Positions 9,987-22,644 are shown, counted from the first letter of the stretch. The stretch: DNA of 64,000 nt from Hippasteria phrygiana (GCA_037893225.1 JAZGUH010000088.1:1710501-1774500), one strand, 5' to 3'. The notes: generated by a model not told the origin, from the sequence alone. Translations and numbers: made by a program.

Positions 9987-11722
9987 TTATTTATTATTAT
10001 TCTTACTTTTTCCAGCTCTTTTTTTCCTGAATGTTTTGGCCACATGCAAAGTCGTATCAAGTTCAAACCTCACATATGCATGCACACTGTATTGAAGATG
10101 TATAAAAATGTAATGACGTCATGATGACGTCATCATGTATTAGATTACAAGCAATCTAAGATTTCTAGATTTAATCTTTGAAAATCAATATAAAATCAAC
10201 CGTGACAGACCTGAACTTGATTTTTACGGCAATTGATAGGATAAATATAGGTCTTCATTTTTTGTCATGCGTGCAAAATCACATGACCCTTCCTTCCGGT
10301 CGAAACCGGAAGTGCCTTATAATTTGAAAGTGGAAAAAGATTTGAACTTGCTTTCAACGATGTTAGTCTTTAGCCTGGCTGAACTTTTCAAAAATGTGTG
10401 CGGTGACGTCATAAAATATTCGAGCGCCCTCTAGCGGCAGGTTGAAAAATGTTCAAAATGAACTTTCAGTCGATGTGTGTGGCGAAGTTTTCTGAAATCA
10501 CTTTATAATGGATATATATGATGACCTTCATGCAGGGAACACGTGTGCGAGGGCTCAGATTGATGACATCATCAGACCGGAAGTGACAATGAAAAGACCT
10601 TTAAACCTTAAAAAATCGCTGAAAAATCAACCGTGACAGACATATTTCAGATTTTTGCTTCAGATGGCACAGTTGACATAGCTCTCGAGCTTTGTGATAA
10701 TGACGTCACGATGACGTCATCAAGTATCATATTACAAGCAATCAAAGATTTCTTGATTTAATGTTTGAAAATCAATCTAAAATCAACCGAGAGAGATCTG
10801 ATTTTGCTTTTTACGGGAATTGATGGAATAATCCAGGGTCTTCATTTTTGATATTACGTGCAAAACTACATGACCCTTCCTTCCGGTCCAAACCGGAAGT
10901 GCCCTATAATTTGAAAGTGAAAGAACTTTCGGTCGACGTGTGTGGCGAAGTTTGTTGAAATCACTTCATAATTGTTATATATATATGTAATCAGCTTCGT
11001 GCTCAGAACAAGTTGTGGGGGAAAGATTGATGACGTCACCAGACCGGAAGTTACAATGAAAAGACCTTTACACCCTAAAAAATTGCTGAAACATCAACGG
11101 CGAGAGATATAATCCACATTTTTTGCTTCAGATAGCAGTTAACATAGCATTCGAGCTTGTTGATAATGACGTCACGATGACGTCATCAAGTATCAGATTA
11201 CAAGCAATCAAATATTTCTAAATTTAAACTTTGAAAATCAATATATAATCAACCGTGAGAAACTTGAACTTGCCTAGTGGGAATTGATGGAATAATCTAG
11301 GTTTTATCATTTCCTTCCAGTTCAAACAGGAAGTGCCTCATAATTTGAAATTGGAGAAAGATGTGAAATTGCTTTCAACGATGTTAGTATCCGGCTAGAG
11401 TTTACTTTTCAAAAATGTTACCGGTGACGTTATGAAATATTCGAGCGTTCTTCAGCGGCGGGTTGAAAAATCTCAAATGCATTTTCAGTCAATGTCTGTG
11501 GCCATTTTCACTTCATGACTTATTTTTAGGATGACCCCCGGACAGGCCTTGATGTTTACTTCAAATGACAAAAAAGTAGGTCTCAATCGTTTTTGTGTTT
11601 CTTCGCAATTTGCTAACTGAAACATTCCCTACGGCACCCTTGAAATGTTACTTCCACCACCCGCAAACTCCCTCATCTTAGAACGTGTGTTAGGGTCGTG
11701 CCTTGTAGAAAAAATACTCAAA

Positions 11723-11810
11723 AGAGGGCGCTAGACCGACCTAACGGTCCCGGACCGCACGCGTGCAGTTAAGTTAAGTTCGAGACCGTTAGATCGATCT
11801 AGCGCCCTCT
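11723..11810. repeat. 88-bp inverted repeat with 22-nt spacer
   Basis: Left arm AGAGGGCGCTAGACCGACC (first part) and right arm ending GATCTAGCGCCCTCT pair over about 33 nt with a few mismatches. It is the oldest-looking copy of the module that recurs in triplicate in E12 and E16 and in duplicate in E15. It lies just before the unrelated central segment of E4. Confidence 0.75.
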
Positions 11811-12046
11811 CTTGATTAGTTTTTCCATGAGGCTGTTGAGGGCATGGATCATGGAATGGAGAAGTGATGCAATAAAAATTTGCTGATTTGGGAGCAAGCC
11901 GTACATTTCCCATATAATGTTGTTCTTCAATTGTTCGGATCCTATTCCTGCAACTTGATTGAAAATTACTGTTGTGTAATGTGTATGGGTCATAGTATTG
12001 GAATGCTATTTAAAGAAATCATCGAGTTATCAGCGAAGAATTCAAC

Positions 12047-12071
12047 GTAATTCTTGTAAGCCAAGAATTAC
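12047..12071. repeat. Small perfect hairpin
   Basis: GTAATTCTTG and CAAGAATTAC form a perfect 10-bp stem with a 5-nt loop. It has no evident link to the Helitron-like repeats. An A-rich stem of this size can occur by chance. Confidence 0.6.
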
Positions 12072-12380
12072 TTCAGCCTACCAACAACACGTTCCCAACT
12101 CCAAACAGACCAACACTGATAAATAAACAAAATAGAAGGATGACAGATGGAGTGAAGCAGATGCAACTTGTTTAATCATAACATAGCGCACAGGTCGTTT
12201 TGTATGAAATTTTCAAAACTAGTCTTTTGTGTTACATTATTCCAAAAAGCAACATAAGTAATGTCCAGGCTTCTGACAGAAAATGTCTATTCAATCGATT
12301 TACTCCTACAAACGAATTAAGGAAGAAAACAATTTTTTGATGAAAGAGAAGCACTTACTACACTGTACCGGTGTTGTAGT

Positions 12381-12441
12381 CAAGACCATCACAAGACCAC
12401 ACAAGACCCTGCAAGAACAGGACAAGACCCAGCGCAAGACC
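12381..12441. repeat. Phased CAAGACC motif run
   Basis: Six copies of CAAGACC (one reads CAAGAAC) begin at 12381, 12392, 12402, 12412, 12423 and 12435, with steps of 11, 10, 10, 11 and 12 bp. The near-helical spacing may reflect a short minisatellite rather than a function. Confidence 0.7.
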
Positions 12442-13299
12442 AGCAGTCTTAATCCAAGTCTTAAGCTATTCAAATGAAGCGTAACAAAAGCATTCCTTTG
12501 TCATGGTTTATGCTCGTTACTTGTGCGTGGTCTTGAAATGGTCTCGACTACAATACTGCACTGCACATTATATTTGGTCTCTAAAATGGTTTCATGTCCT
12601 ATATGGATATGCATTAAGATATACTGGCTGTATCCATTTGGAGTTTCACCCCAATTAGAAAAAACAAAAAACTTTTACACTGCTCTTTTTCTTGTAATAC
12701 AAAAATTCTTTACTTTTGATACCTACAACTAACTGAATCTGTTACTTATCGTCAGTTGTTTTTTTGGTGGATCGTTGTTTGGAGAGCTTATTACTTAACC
12801 AATGGTAACAAATTTGCAATAGAACTTGAAATTTTTTTTCGAAGTGCCAAGTCCAAAAACAGACACATTATCTTTAAACATACAAAAACATTACATAAAC
12901 AATATTTTGTGCTGACACACACTTTGCATAAACATTCTGTAAAACTTAGACTACACGGACAGGGCATGGCCAAACTACGCTCAATGAAATTGTTCAACCA
13001 TACTGAAATGTAGCAGCTAAAACTTGCACAATGTTAGTACATCTCTGTTGAATATTACATTGAATACATAATTGTTGTAAAAATTCACATGAGAAAATAT
13101 GGATTCCATAGCAGCTTAGGAAACCAGGTGCCTGTCAAATTGTTCATTACAGTTTATATTTTAGACGCCATGCTCTATTTCAATTCCGTATTTCACTTTG
13201 GTATGGGTGATAAGAAACTGCACAAAAACATCACTGGCAAGATAAGGTCGAGGGATGAACTCAAAATGAATACAGGTGGCTGGCAGTGTATGGAGATAT

Positions 13300-13480
13300 C
13301 AGAGCTAAACACAAGTGACTAGCAGTGCTCATACAGACATCTCAGCTGAACAGCGCAGACAATGGGTGGTAGTGCTGACAAGTCCCAGGTAACACAGCTG
13401 ACTATGCAGTGGTTATGCAAACATCTCATCTGAACAAGGGAGGCAAGAGGTGATAGTGATAAGCCCCAAGTACACACATA
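13300..13480. repeat. Diverged outlying copies of the 83-bp minisatellite
   Basis: Segments such as ACATCTCAGCTGAACAG and GGTGGTAGTGCTGACAAGTC match the 83-bp unit found 0.5 kb downstream, but with substitutions and indels. They lie before the regular array and suggest an old minisatellite whose central copies were later homogenised. Confidence 0.65.
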
Positions 13481-13975
13481 GCACAATTGCTGATAGTAAC
13501 AGTACATGTACTACATCAGTATCACCATTATCTATATTTTTGTCACAGAAATGTCCTTCTGATATATCACAATACATTTTGTACATGTGACTTTGATAAC
13601 ACATTTTGATAAAAATACTACTGCACATAGACCTACATTTTACAGATGTATATTGTACATTATTGTCTTGAAACTAAGCATCTTCTTAAAATCTGTAATT
13701 TTAACATTCATTACAAATTATTATGAATGTGTTGTTGACTCATTTGTTCATGTCCAACTAAACAATAACACTTGTCTATTTCAAGCATGACTTCAACAAC
13801 TATTTTGGTGGGGAAATTCAAGAGAACGAAAATGTCATATTGATGTACTGTACTTCATATTAATCATCATGAAAATACTATATTAGTGTTCAAAACTGAG
13901 ATCTTAGTTGAAGCAGGCAGCAAAGAAAAAAATACAAGTGATAAAACCAAAGGTACATACCAACCTTAGGCTGCT

Positions 13976-14422
13976 TGACAAGCCTCAGATAACACAGCTG
14001 ACTGACAGTGGTTATGCATATATCTCAGCTGAATAAGGCAGGCAAAGGCTGGTAGTGCTGACAAGTCTCAGGTAATACAGCTGACTGACAGTGGTTATGC
14101 AGACATCTCAGCTGAACACGGGAGGCAAGGGGTGGTAGTGCCTACAAGCCTCAGGTAACACAACTGACTGACAGTGGTTACGCAGACATCTCAGCTGAAC
14201 TGGGCAGGCAAGGGGTGGTAGTGCTGACAAGTCCCAGGTAACACAGCTGACTGACAGTCGTTATGCAGACATCTCAGCTGAACAGGGGAGGCAAGAGGTG
14301 GTAGTGTTGACAAGTCCCAGGTAACACAACTGATTGACAGTGGTTATGCAGACATCTCAGCTGAACAGGGGAGGCAAGGGGTGGTAGTGTTGACAAGTCC
14401 CAGGTAACACAACTGATTGACA
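13976..14422 (+). repeat. 83-bp minisatellite, about 5.4 copies
   Basis: Units start at 13976, 14059, 14142, 14225, 14308 and 14391, exactly 83 bp apart. Each opens TGACAAGTCCCAGGTAACAC and contains CAGCTG twice. The last unit is cut after about 32 bases, where ATTGACA runs straight into the TATATATGATGACC segment of a Helitron-like monomer. The monomer has ATTGA at the matching place, so the join shows short microhomology. Confidence 0.9.
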
Positions 14423-15254
14423 TATATATGATGACCTTCATGCAGGCAACACGTGTACAAGGGCTCACATTGATGACGTCATCAGACCGAAAGTTGCAAT
14501 GAAAAGACCTTTAAACCTTAAAAAATCGCTGAAAAATCAACCGCAACAGATTTTTGCTTCAGATGGGACAGTTGACATAGCTCTCGAGCTTCGTGATAAT
14601 GACATCACGATGACGTCATCAAGTGTCAGATTACTATAAATCAAAGATTTCTTGATTTAATGTTTAAAAATCAATATCAAATCAACCGAGAGAGATCTGA
14701 TTTTGCTTTTTACAGGAACTGATACAATAATCCAGGGTCTTCATTTTTCATATTACGTGCAAAGTCACGTGACCCTTCCTTCCGATCCAAAGCGGAAGTG
14801 CCTTATAATTTGAAAGTTTAATCTGTGAAAATCAATATATAATCAATCGAGAGAGATATGATTTTGCTTTTTACGAGAACTGATAGAATAATCCAGGGTC
14901 TTCATTTTTTACATAAAGTGCAAAGTCACGTGACCCTTCCTTCCGGTCCAAACCGGAAGTGCCTTGTAATTTGAAAGTGACGTCATGAAATCAAACGCCC
15001 TCTGGCGGCAGGTTGAAAAATGTCAAGAATGAATTTTCAGTTGATTTTTATGGCAAAGTTTGCGGTAACCGCTTCAAAATTATTCATTTGTTCTTTCAAA
15101 TGTTCGTAATTGAGTCATTATGAAATTGCAAGTTCAGCGTAAACAACATGGTATTAAATTTCAACCGCAATCTTCAAACGTGCCTGTGAAACTTTTTTCT
15201 TACCATCAAAACGAACATGACCCAACACCGTGTGATTGTAATAACAATCTCTAG
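14423..15254 (+). repeat. Monomer fragments and class III 3' domain of E4
   Basis: Two or so shortened monomers (CRE variants at about 14473 and 14600, ETS inverted pairs near 14780 and 14940) lead into a degenerate CTCF-like box at about 14997 (GCCCTCTGGCGGCAGG). From about 15117 the sequence is unlike the other 3' domains until the terminal CCCAACACCGTGTGATTG hairpin and CTAG. Confidence 0.65.
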
Positions 15255-15258
15255 TTAT

Positions 15259-15462
15259 TAGGTGTTGGGCTATACAGCCCAACACCTATTGTTATTGAAA
15301 GAATTATTCTTATTAGGTGTTTGGGCTACAGCCCAAACACCTATTGTTATTGTTAGAATTATTCTTGTTTTTGTTATTATTATTAGGTGTTGGGCTATAC
15401 AGCCCAACACCTATTGTTATTGTATTGATTATTAGGTGTTGGGCTATACAGCCCAACACCTA
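15259..15462. repeat. Cluster of four tandem 5' terminal hairpins
   Basis: Hairpins lie at 15259-15288 (GTTGG type), 15314-15343 (GTTTGG type), 15384-15413 (GTTGG) and 15433-15462 (GTTGG). Each is followed by ATTGTTATTG and a short AT-rich leader, then the next hairpin begins within ATTATTAGG. Only the last is followed by an element body (E5). The alternation of types argues against simple duplication of one end for all four. Confidence 0.85.
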
Positions 15463-15913
15463 TTGTTATTGTATTGATTATTATTCCTTTTTTTCTTTTT
15501 GCTACCTCTTTCTTCTCCGGAGTTGTTTGGCTACATGCAAACTCATATCAAGTTCATATTTGGTACATATATGTACAACCAACTGAAGATGGTTTTTTTT
15601 GTAATGACGTCATGATGACGTCATCAGGTATCAAATTACAAGCAATTAACCATTTCTATTTTTAATGTTTGAAAATCGATATAAAATCAACCGTGAAAGA
15701 CCGGAACTTGATTTTTACGGCAATTGATAGGATAATATTAGATCTTCAATTTTGATCCGGCGTGCAAAATCACGTGACCCTTCCTTCCGGTCGAAACCGG
15801 AAGTGCCTTATAATTTGAAAGTGGAAAAAGATTTGAACTTGCTTTCAGCGATGTTAGTCCTTGGCCAGGCTGAACTTTTCAAAATGTGAGCCGTGACGTC
15901 ATAAAACATTCGA

Positions 15914-18612
15914 GCGCCCTCTAGCGGCAGGTTGAAAAATGTTCAAAATGAACTTTCAGTCGATGTGTGTGGCGAAGTTTGCGGTAATCACTTTATAATT
16001 GATATATATGATGACCTTCATGCAGCCAACACGTGTGCGAGGGCTCAGATTGATGACGTCATCAGACCGGAAGTTGCAATGAAAAGACCTTTAAACCTTA
16101 AAAAGTCGCTGAAAAATCAACCGTGACAGATATATTTCAGATTTTTGCTTCAGATGGCACAGTTGACATAGTTCTCGAGCTTTGTGATAATGACGTCACG
16201 ATGACGTCATCAAGTATCATATTACAAGCAATCAAAGATTTCTTGATTTGATGTTTGAAAATCAATATAAAATCAACCGAGAGAGCTCTGATTTTGCTTT
16301 TTACGGGAATTGATGGAATAATGCAGGGTCTTCATTTTTGATATTACGTGCAAGATCACATGACCCTTCCTTCCGGTCCAAACCGGAAGTGCCTTATAAT
16401 TTAAAAGTGGAAACAGATTTGAACTTGCTTTCAACGATGTTAGTCTTTGGCCAGGCTGAACTTTTCAAAAATGTGTGCGGTGACGTCATAAAATATTCGA
16501 GCGCCCTCTAGCGGCAGGTTGAAAAATGTTTAAAATTGACTTTCAGTCGATGTGTCTGCCAAAGTTTGCGGTAATCACTTTATAATTGATATATATGATG
16601 ACCTTCATGCAGGCAACACGTGTGGAAGGGCTCAGATTGATGACGTCATCAGACCGGAAGTTGAAATGAAAAGACCTTTAAACCTTAAAAAATCGCTCAA
16701 AAATCAACCGTGACAGATATATTTCAGATTTTTGCTTCAGATGGCACAGTTGACATAGCTCTCGAGCTTTGTGATAATGACGTCACGATGACGTCATCAA
16801 GTATCAGATTACAAGCAATCAAAGATTTCTTGATTTAATGTTTGAAAATCAATATAAAATCAACCGAGAGAGATCTGATTTTGCTTTTTACGGGAATTGA
16901 TGAAATAATCCAGGGTCTTCATTTTTGATATTACGTGCAAAATCACATGACCCTTCCTTCCGGTCCAAACCGGAAGTGCCTTATAATTTAAAAGTGGAAA
17001 CAGATTTGAACTTGCTTTCAACGATGTTAGTCTTTGGCCAGGCTGAACTTTTCAAAAATGTGTGCGGTGACGTCATAAAATATTCGAGCGCCCTCTAGCG
17101 GCAGGTTGAAAAATGTTTAAAATTGACTTTCAGTCGATGTGTCTGCCAAAGTTTGCGGTAATCACTTTATAATTGATATATATGATGACCTTCATGCAGG
17201 CAACACGTGTGGAAGGGCTCAGATTGATGACGTCATCAGACCGGAAGTTGCAATGAAAAGACCTTTAAACCTTAAAAAATCGCTGAAAAATCAACCGTGA
17301 CAGATATATTTCAGATTTTTGCTTCAGATGGCACAGTTGACATAGCTCTCGAGCTTTGTGATAATGACGTCACGATGACGTCATCAAGTATCAGATTACA
17401 AGCAATCAAAGATTTCTTGATTTAATGTTTGAAAATCAATATAAAATCAACCGAGAGAGATCTGATTTTGCTTTTTACGGGAATTGATGAAATAATCCAG
17501 GGTCTTCATTTTTGATATTACGTGCAAAATCACATGACCCTTCCTTCCGGTCCAAACCGGAAGTGCCTTATAATGTAAAAGTGGAAATAGATTTGAACTT
17601 GCTTTCAACGATGTTAGTCTCTGGCTAGGTTATACTTCACAAAAAAAATACCGGTGACGTCATAAAACATTCGAGCGCCCTCTAGCGGCAGGTTGAAAAA
17701 TGTTCAAAATGAACTTTCAGTCGATGTGTGTGGCGAAGTTTGCGGTAATCACTTTATAATTGATATATATGATGACCTTCATGCAGGCAAGACGTGTGCG
17801 AGGGCTCAGATTGATGACGTCATCAGACCGGAAGTTGCAATGAAAAGACCTTTAAACCTTAAAAAATCGCTGAAAAATCAACCGCGACAGATATAATTCA
17901 GATTTTTGCTTCAGATAGCACAGTTGACATAGCTCTCGCGCGTTCTGATAATGACGTCACGATGACGTCATCAAGTATCAAAGATTTCTAGATTTAATCT
18001 TTGAAAATCAATATCAAATCAACCGAGAGAGATCTGATTTTCATTTTACGGGAAGTGATAAGATAATCCAGGGTCTTCATTTTTTATATTACGTGCAAAA
18101 TCAAACCGGAAGTTCCTTTTTATTTGAAAGTGAAAGAACTTTCAGTCGATGTGTTTGGCGAAGTTTGCGGTAATCACTTTATAATTGATATATATGATGA
18201 CCTTCGTGCGGGCAACACGTGTGCAAGGGCTCAGATTGATGACGTCATCAGACCGGAAGTGACAATGAAAAAAAAAGAATTTCCTTAAACAATTGCTGAA
18301 AAATCTAGCGTGAGAGATATAATCTTGATTTTTTTCAAATGGCACAGTAAACATAGGTCTCCAGCTTTCTTGTAATGACGTCATGATGACGTCATTGGGT
18401 ATCAGATTACAAGCAATAAAACATTAATTTTTTTAATCTTTAAAACTCGGTATAAAATCAACCGTTAGAGACCTTATCTTACTTTTTACGGGAATTGATA
18501 GAGTAATACTAGGTCTTCATTTTTTTATATTGAGTGCAAAATCACGTGACCCTTCCTTCCGGTCCAAACAGGAAGTGCCTTATAATTTGAAATTGGTAAA
18601 AGATGTGAACTT
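15914..18612 (+). repeat. 587-bp monomer array of E5
   Basis: Four standard monomers and one shortened monomer. The second and third (from 16501 and 17088) are almost identical and share a GTCTGCCAAAG variant. The same array, in the same order, is present in E6, E7, E9, E11 and E14, so it was fixed before those copies spread. Confidence 0.9.
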
Positions 18613-19033
18613 GCGTATAGTCTCCGGCAAGACTGCTTTTCAAAAAATGTTACCAGTGACGTCATAAAATACACCAGCGCCCTCTAACATGAGCTCAATC
18701 CGTCATCCGACTCAAAACAAAATAATCAAAAACCAATCCGTTTTATTGGGTATAGTTCAGTGCACATTCATTCTGTGCTTCTTTCGATTGTTCAAATCAA
18801 AATAAACCACATATGCATCTTTTCTCTAATGTATTTCATTGTCAAACATTCTACCAGACGTCACCCCACGACAGCAGGAAGCAAGGCCTTCTGCTCAAGA
18901 GTACATAATTTGCTTTAGAAATATTACTTTGGTGTTTTCATGTTTTATGTTTTTCCTAATCATTTCTTTCAACAAATGTACCTCTTAATACTGTACTTTC
19001 CTTATCCGTAAATTAAAAAAACAGACAAAGTCC

Positions 19034-19062
19034 AACACCGTGTGTTTGTATTCAAACTCTAG
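19034..19062 (+). other. Helitron-type 3' end (A type)
   Basis: The stem is AACAC (19034-19038) with GTGTT (19042-19046), loop CGT, and CTAG ends 16 nt later. Compared with the B type, the left arm has lost one A while the right arm still reads GTGTTTG. The left arm therefore matches the A-type 5' hairpin (GGTGTTGG) better than its own local partner. Confidence 0.75.
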
Positions 19063-22000
19063 TTATTCTTTTTCTTCTTCTTCCCATCAATTTCTTCTCC
19101 GGAGTTGTTTGACTACATGCAAACTCATATCAAGTTCATATTTGGTACATATATGTACATCACGTTGAAGATTCCGGAAAATGTGATGACGTCATGATGA
19201 CATCATCAGGTATCAAATTACAAGCAATTAATCATTTCTATTTTTAATGTTTGAAAATCGATATAAAATCAACCGTGAAAGACCGGAACTTGATTTTTAC
19301 GGCAATTGATAGGATAATATTAGATCTTCAATTTTGATCGTGCGTGCAAAATCACGTGACCCTTCCTTCCGGTCGAAACCGGAAGTGCCTTATAATTTGA
19401 AAGTGGAAAAAGATTTGAACTTGCTTTCAGCGATGTTAGTCCTTGGCCAGACTGAACTTTTCAAAATGTGAGCCGTTACGTCATAAAACATTCGAGCGCC
19501 CTCTAGCGGCAGGTTGAAAAATGTTCAAAATGAACTTTCAGTCGATGTGTGTGGCGAAGTTTGCGGTAATCACTTTATAATTGATATATATGATGACCTT
19601 CATGCAGCCAACACGTGTGCGAGGGCTCAGATTGATGACGTCATCAGACCGGAAGTTGCAATGAAAAGACCTTTAAACCTTAAAAAGTCGCTGAAAAATC
19701 AACCGTGACAGATATATTTCAGATTTTTCCTTCAGATGGCACAGTTGACATAGTTCTCGAGCTTTGTGATAATGACGTCACGATGACGTCATCAAGTATC
19801 ATATTACAAGCAATCAAAGATTTCTTGATTTGATGTTTGAAAATCAATATAAAATCAACCGAGAGAGCTCTGATTTTGCTTTTTACGGGAATTGATGGAA
19901 TAATGCAGGGTCTTCATTTTTGATATTACGTGCAAAATCACATGACCCTTCCTTCCGGTCCAAACCGGAAGTGCCTTATAATTTAAAAGTGGAAACAGAT
20001 TTGAACTTGCTTTCAACGATGTTAGTCTTTGGCCAGGCTGAACTTTTCAAAAATGTGTGCGGTGACGTCATAAAATATTCGAGCGCCCTCTAGCGGCAGG
20101 TTGAAAAATGTTTAAAATTGACTTTCAGTCGATGTGTCTGCCAAAGTTTGCGGTAATCACTTTATAATTGATATATATGATGACCTTCATGCAGGCAACA
20201 CGTGTGGAAGGGCTCAGATTGATGACGTCATCAGACCGGAAGTTGCAATGAAAAGACCTTTAAACCTTAAAAAATCGCTGAAAAATCAACCGTGACAGAT
20301 ATATTTCAGATTTTTGCTTCAGATGGCACAGTTGACATAGCTCTCGAGCTTTGTGATAATGACGTCATGATGACGTCATCAAGTATCAGATTACAAGCAA
20401 TCAAAGATTTCTTGATTTAATGTTTGAAAATCAATATAAAATCAACCGAGAGAGATCTGATTTTGCTTTTTACGGGAATTGATGAAATAATCCAGGGTCT
20501 TCATTTTTGATATTACGTGCAAAATCACATGACCCTTCCTTCCGGTCCAAACCGGAAGTGCCTTATAATTTAAAAGTGGAAACAGATTTGAACTTGCTTT
20601 CAACGATGTTAGTCTTTGGCCAGGCTGAACTTTTCAAAAATGTGTGCAGTGACGTCATAAAATATTCGAGCGCCCTCTAGCGGCAGGTTGAAAAATGTTT
20701 AAAATTGACTTTCAGTCGATGTGTCTGCCAAAGTTTGCGGTAATCACTTTATAATTGATATATATGATGACCTTCATGCAGGCAACACGTGTGGAAGGGC
20801 TCAGATTGATGACGTCATCAGACCGGAAGTTGCAATGAAAAGACCTTTAAACCTTAAAAAATCGCTGAAAAATCAACCGTGACAGATATATTTCAGATTT
20901 TTGCTTCAGATGGCACAGTTGACATAGCTCTCGAGCTTTGTGATAATGACGTCACGATGACGTCATCAAGTATCAGATTACAAGCAATCAAAGATTTCTT
21001 GATTTAATGTTTGAAAATCAATATAAAATCAACCGAGAGAGATCTGATTTTGCTTTTTACGGGAATTGATGAAATAATCCAGGGTCTTCATTTTTGATAT
21101 TACGTGCAAAATCACATGACCCTTCCTTCCGGTCCAAACCGGAAGTGCCTTATAATGTAAAAGTGGAAATAGATTTGAACTTGCTTTCAACGATGTTAGT
21201 CTCTGGCTAGGTTATACTTCACAAAAAAAATACCGGTGACGTCATAAAACATTCGAGCGCCCTCTAGCGGCAGGTTGAAAAATGTTCAAAATGAACTTTC
21301 AGTCGATGTGTGTGGCGAAGTTTGCGGTAATCACTTTATAATTGATATATATGATGACCTTCATGCAGGCAAGACGTGTGCGAGGGCTCAGATTGATGAC
21401 GTCATCAGACCGGAAGTTGCAATGAAAAGACCTTTAAACCTTAAAAAATCGCTGAAAAATCAACCGCGACAGATATAATTCAGATTTTTGCTTCAGATAG
21501 CACAGTTGACATAGCTCTCGCGCGTTCTGATAATGACGTCACGATGACGTCATCAAGTATCAAAGATTTCTAGATTTAATCTTTGAAAATCAATATCAAA
21601 TCAACCGAGAGAGATCTGATTTTCATTTTACGGGAAGTGATAAGATAATCCAGGGTCTTCATTTTTTATATTACGTGCAAAATCAAACCGGAAGTTCCTT
21701 TTTATTTGAATGTGAAAGAACTTTCAGTCGATGTGTTTGGCGAAGTTTGCGGTAATCACTTTATAATTGATATATATGATGACCTTCGTGCGGGCAACAC
21801 GTGTGCAAGGGCTCAGATTGATGACGTCATCAGACCGGAAGTGACAATGAAAAAAAAAAAATTTCCTTAAACAATTGCTGAAAAATCTAGCGTGAGAGAT
21901 ATAATCTTGATTTTTTTCAAATGGCACAGTAAACATAGGTCTCCAGCTTTCTTGTAATGACGTCATGATGACGTCATTGGGTATCAGATTACAAGCAATA

Positions 22001-22644
22001 AAACATTAATTTTTTTAATCTTTAAAACTCGGTATAAAATCAACCGTTAGAGACCTTATCTTACTTTTTACGGGAATTGATAGAGTAATACTAGGTCTTC
22101 ATTTTTTTATATTGAGTGCAAAATCACGTGACCCTTCCTTCCGGTCCAAACAGGAAGTGCCTTATAATTTGAAATTGGTAAAAGATGTGAACTTGCGTAT
22201 AGTCTCCGGCAAGACTGCTTTTCAAAAAATGTTACCAGTGACGTCATAAAATACACCAGCGCCCTCTAACATGAGCTCAATCCGTCATCCGACTCAAAAC
22301 AAAATAATCAAAAACCAATCCGTTTTATTGGGTATAGTTCAGTGCACATTCATTCTGTGCTTCTTTCGATTGTTCAAATCAAAATAAACCACATATGCAT
22401 CTTTTCTCTAATGTATTTCATTGTCAAACATTCTACCAGACGTCACCCCACGACAGCAGGAAGCAAGGCCTTCTGCTCAAGAGTACATAATTTGCTTTAG
22501 AAATATTACTTTGGTGTTTTCATGTTTTATGTTTTTCCTAATCATTTCTTTCAACAAATGTACCTCTTAATACTGTACTTTCCTTATCCGTAAATTAAAA
22601 AAACAGACAAAGTCCAACACCGTGTGTTTGTATTCAAACTCTAG
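19063..22644 (+). mobile_element. E6: A-type element without 5' hairpin (3,582 bp)
   Basis: It begins TTATTCTTTTTCTTC directly after the CTAG of E5. Boxes lie at 19496, 20083, 20670 and 21257, and the CTAG ends at 22644. It differs from E5 mainly in the first 150 bp (ATTCCGGAAAATGTGATGACG in place of a T-rich tract). It is followed by E7, an almost exact copy of equal length. Confidence 0.7.

Larger units (their letters stand above)
11926..13975. other. Unrelated, apparently non-repetitive AT-rich segment
   Basis: No CRE palindromes, 587-bp monomers or element ends are seen here, and nothing matches elsewhere in the window. It holds a perfect small hairpin (12047-12071), a CAAGACC run (12381-12441) and diverged forerunners of the 83-bp minisatellite (about 13300-13480). 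Short ORFs up to 85 codons occur on both strands and overlap one another; none has a recognisable motif, so I do not call genes. It may be host DNA between elements or a captured fragment. Confidence 0.55.
9987..15254 (+). mobile_element. E4: composite or interrupted Helitron-like element
   Basis: The left part (9987 to about 11925) has the usual 5' domain, a monomer with its box at 10434, a shortened monomer and a diverged 502-bp-type module with an 88-bp inverted repeat at 11723. The centre (about 11926-14421) is unrelated to any other part of the window. The right part (about 14422-15254) resumes in mid-monomer and ends with a unique class III 3' domain (about 15117-15254) and CTAG at 15251-15254. 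Either the element captured the central DNA, or two truncated elements flank a host segment. Confidence 0.5.
15433..19062 (+). mobile_element. E5: A-type Helitron-like element, complete (3,630 bp)
   Basis: GTTGG-type hairpin, 5' domain (TTCTTCTCCGGAGTTG), CRE pair at about 15604, four standard monomers (boxes 15914, 16501, 17088, 17675), one shortened monomer without a CTCF box (from about 18126), class II 3' domain, and end hairpin AACAC-CGT-GTGTT with CTAG at 19059-19062. E11 is the same element 21,843 bp downstream with only scattered differences. The minus-strand ORF at 18142-18384 and the plus ORFs at 15932 and 17693 are monomer read-through. Confidence 0.75.

Noticed and set aside
13089..13790. 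Protein-coding gene in the unrelated central segment
   Set aside because: Overlapping short ORFs on both strands have no recognisable domain, and several cross the minisatellite copies. No convincing splice structure could be built by eye.
15259..15462. CRISPR array or bacterial terminator series
   Set aside because: The palindromes are followed by near-identical leaders rather than unique spacers, there are no cas genes, and the window is eukaryotic in character.
18142..18384. Recurring 80-codon minus-strand ORF
   Set aside because: It is present six times because the shortened A-type monomer is present six times. The A and T runs within it vary in length between copies without regard for frame.
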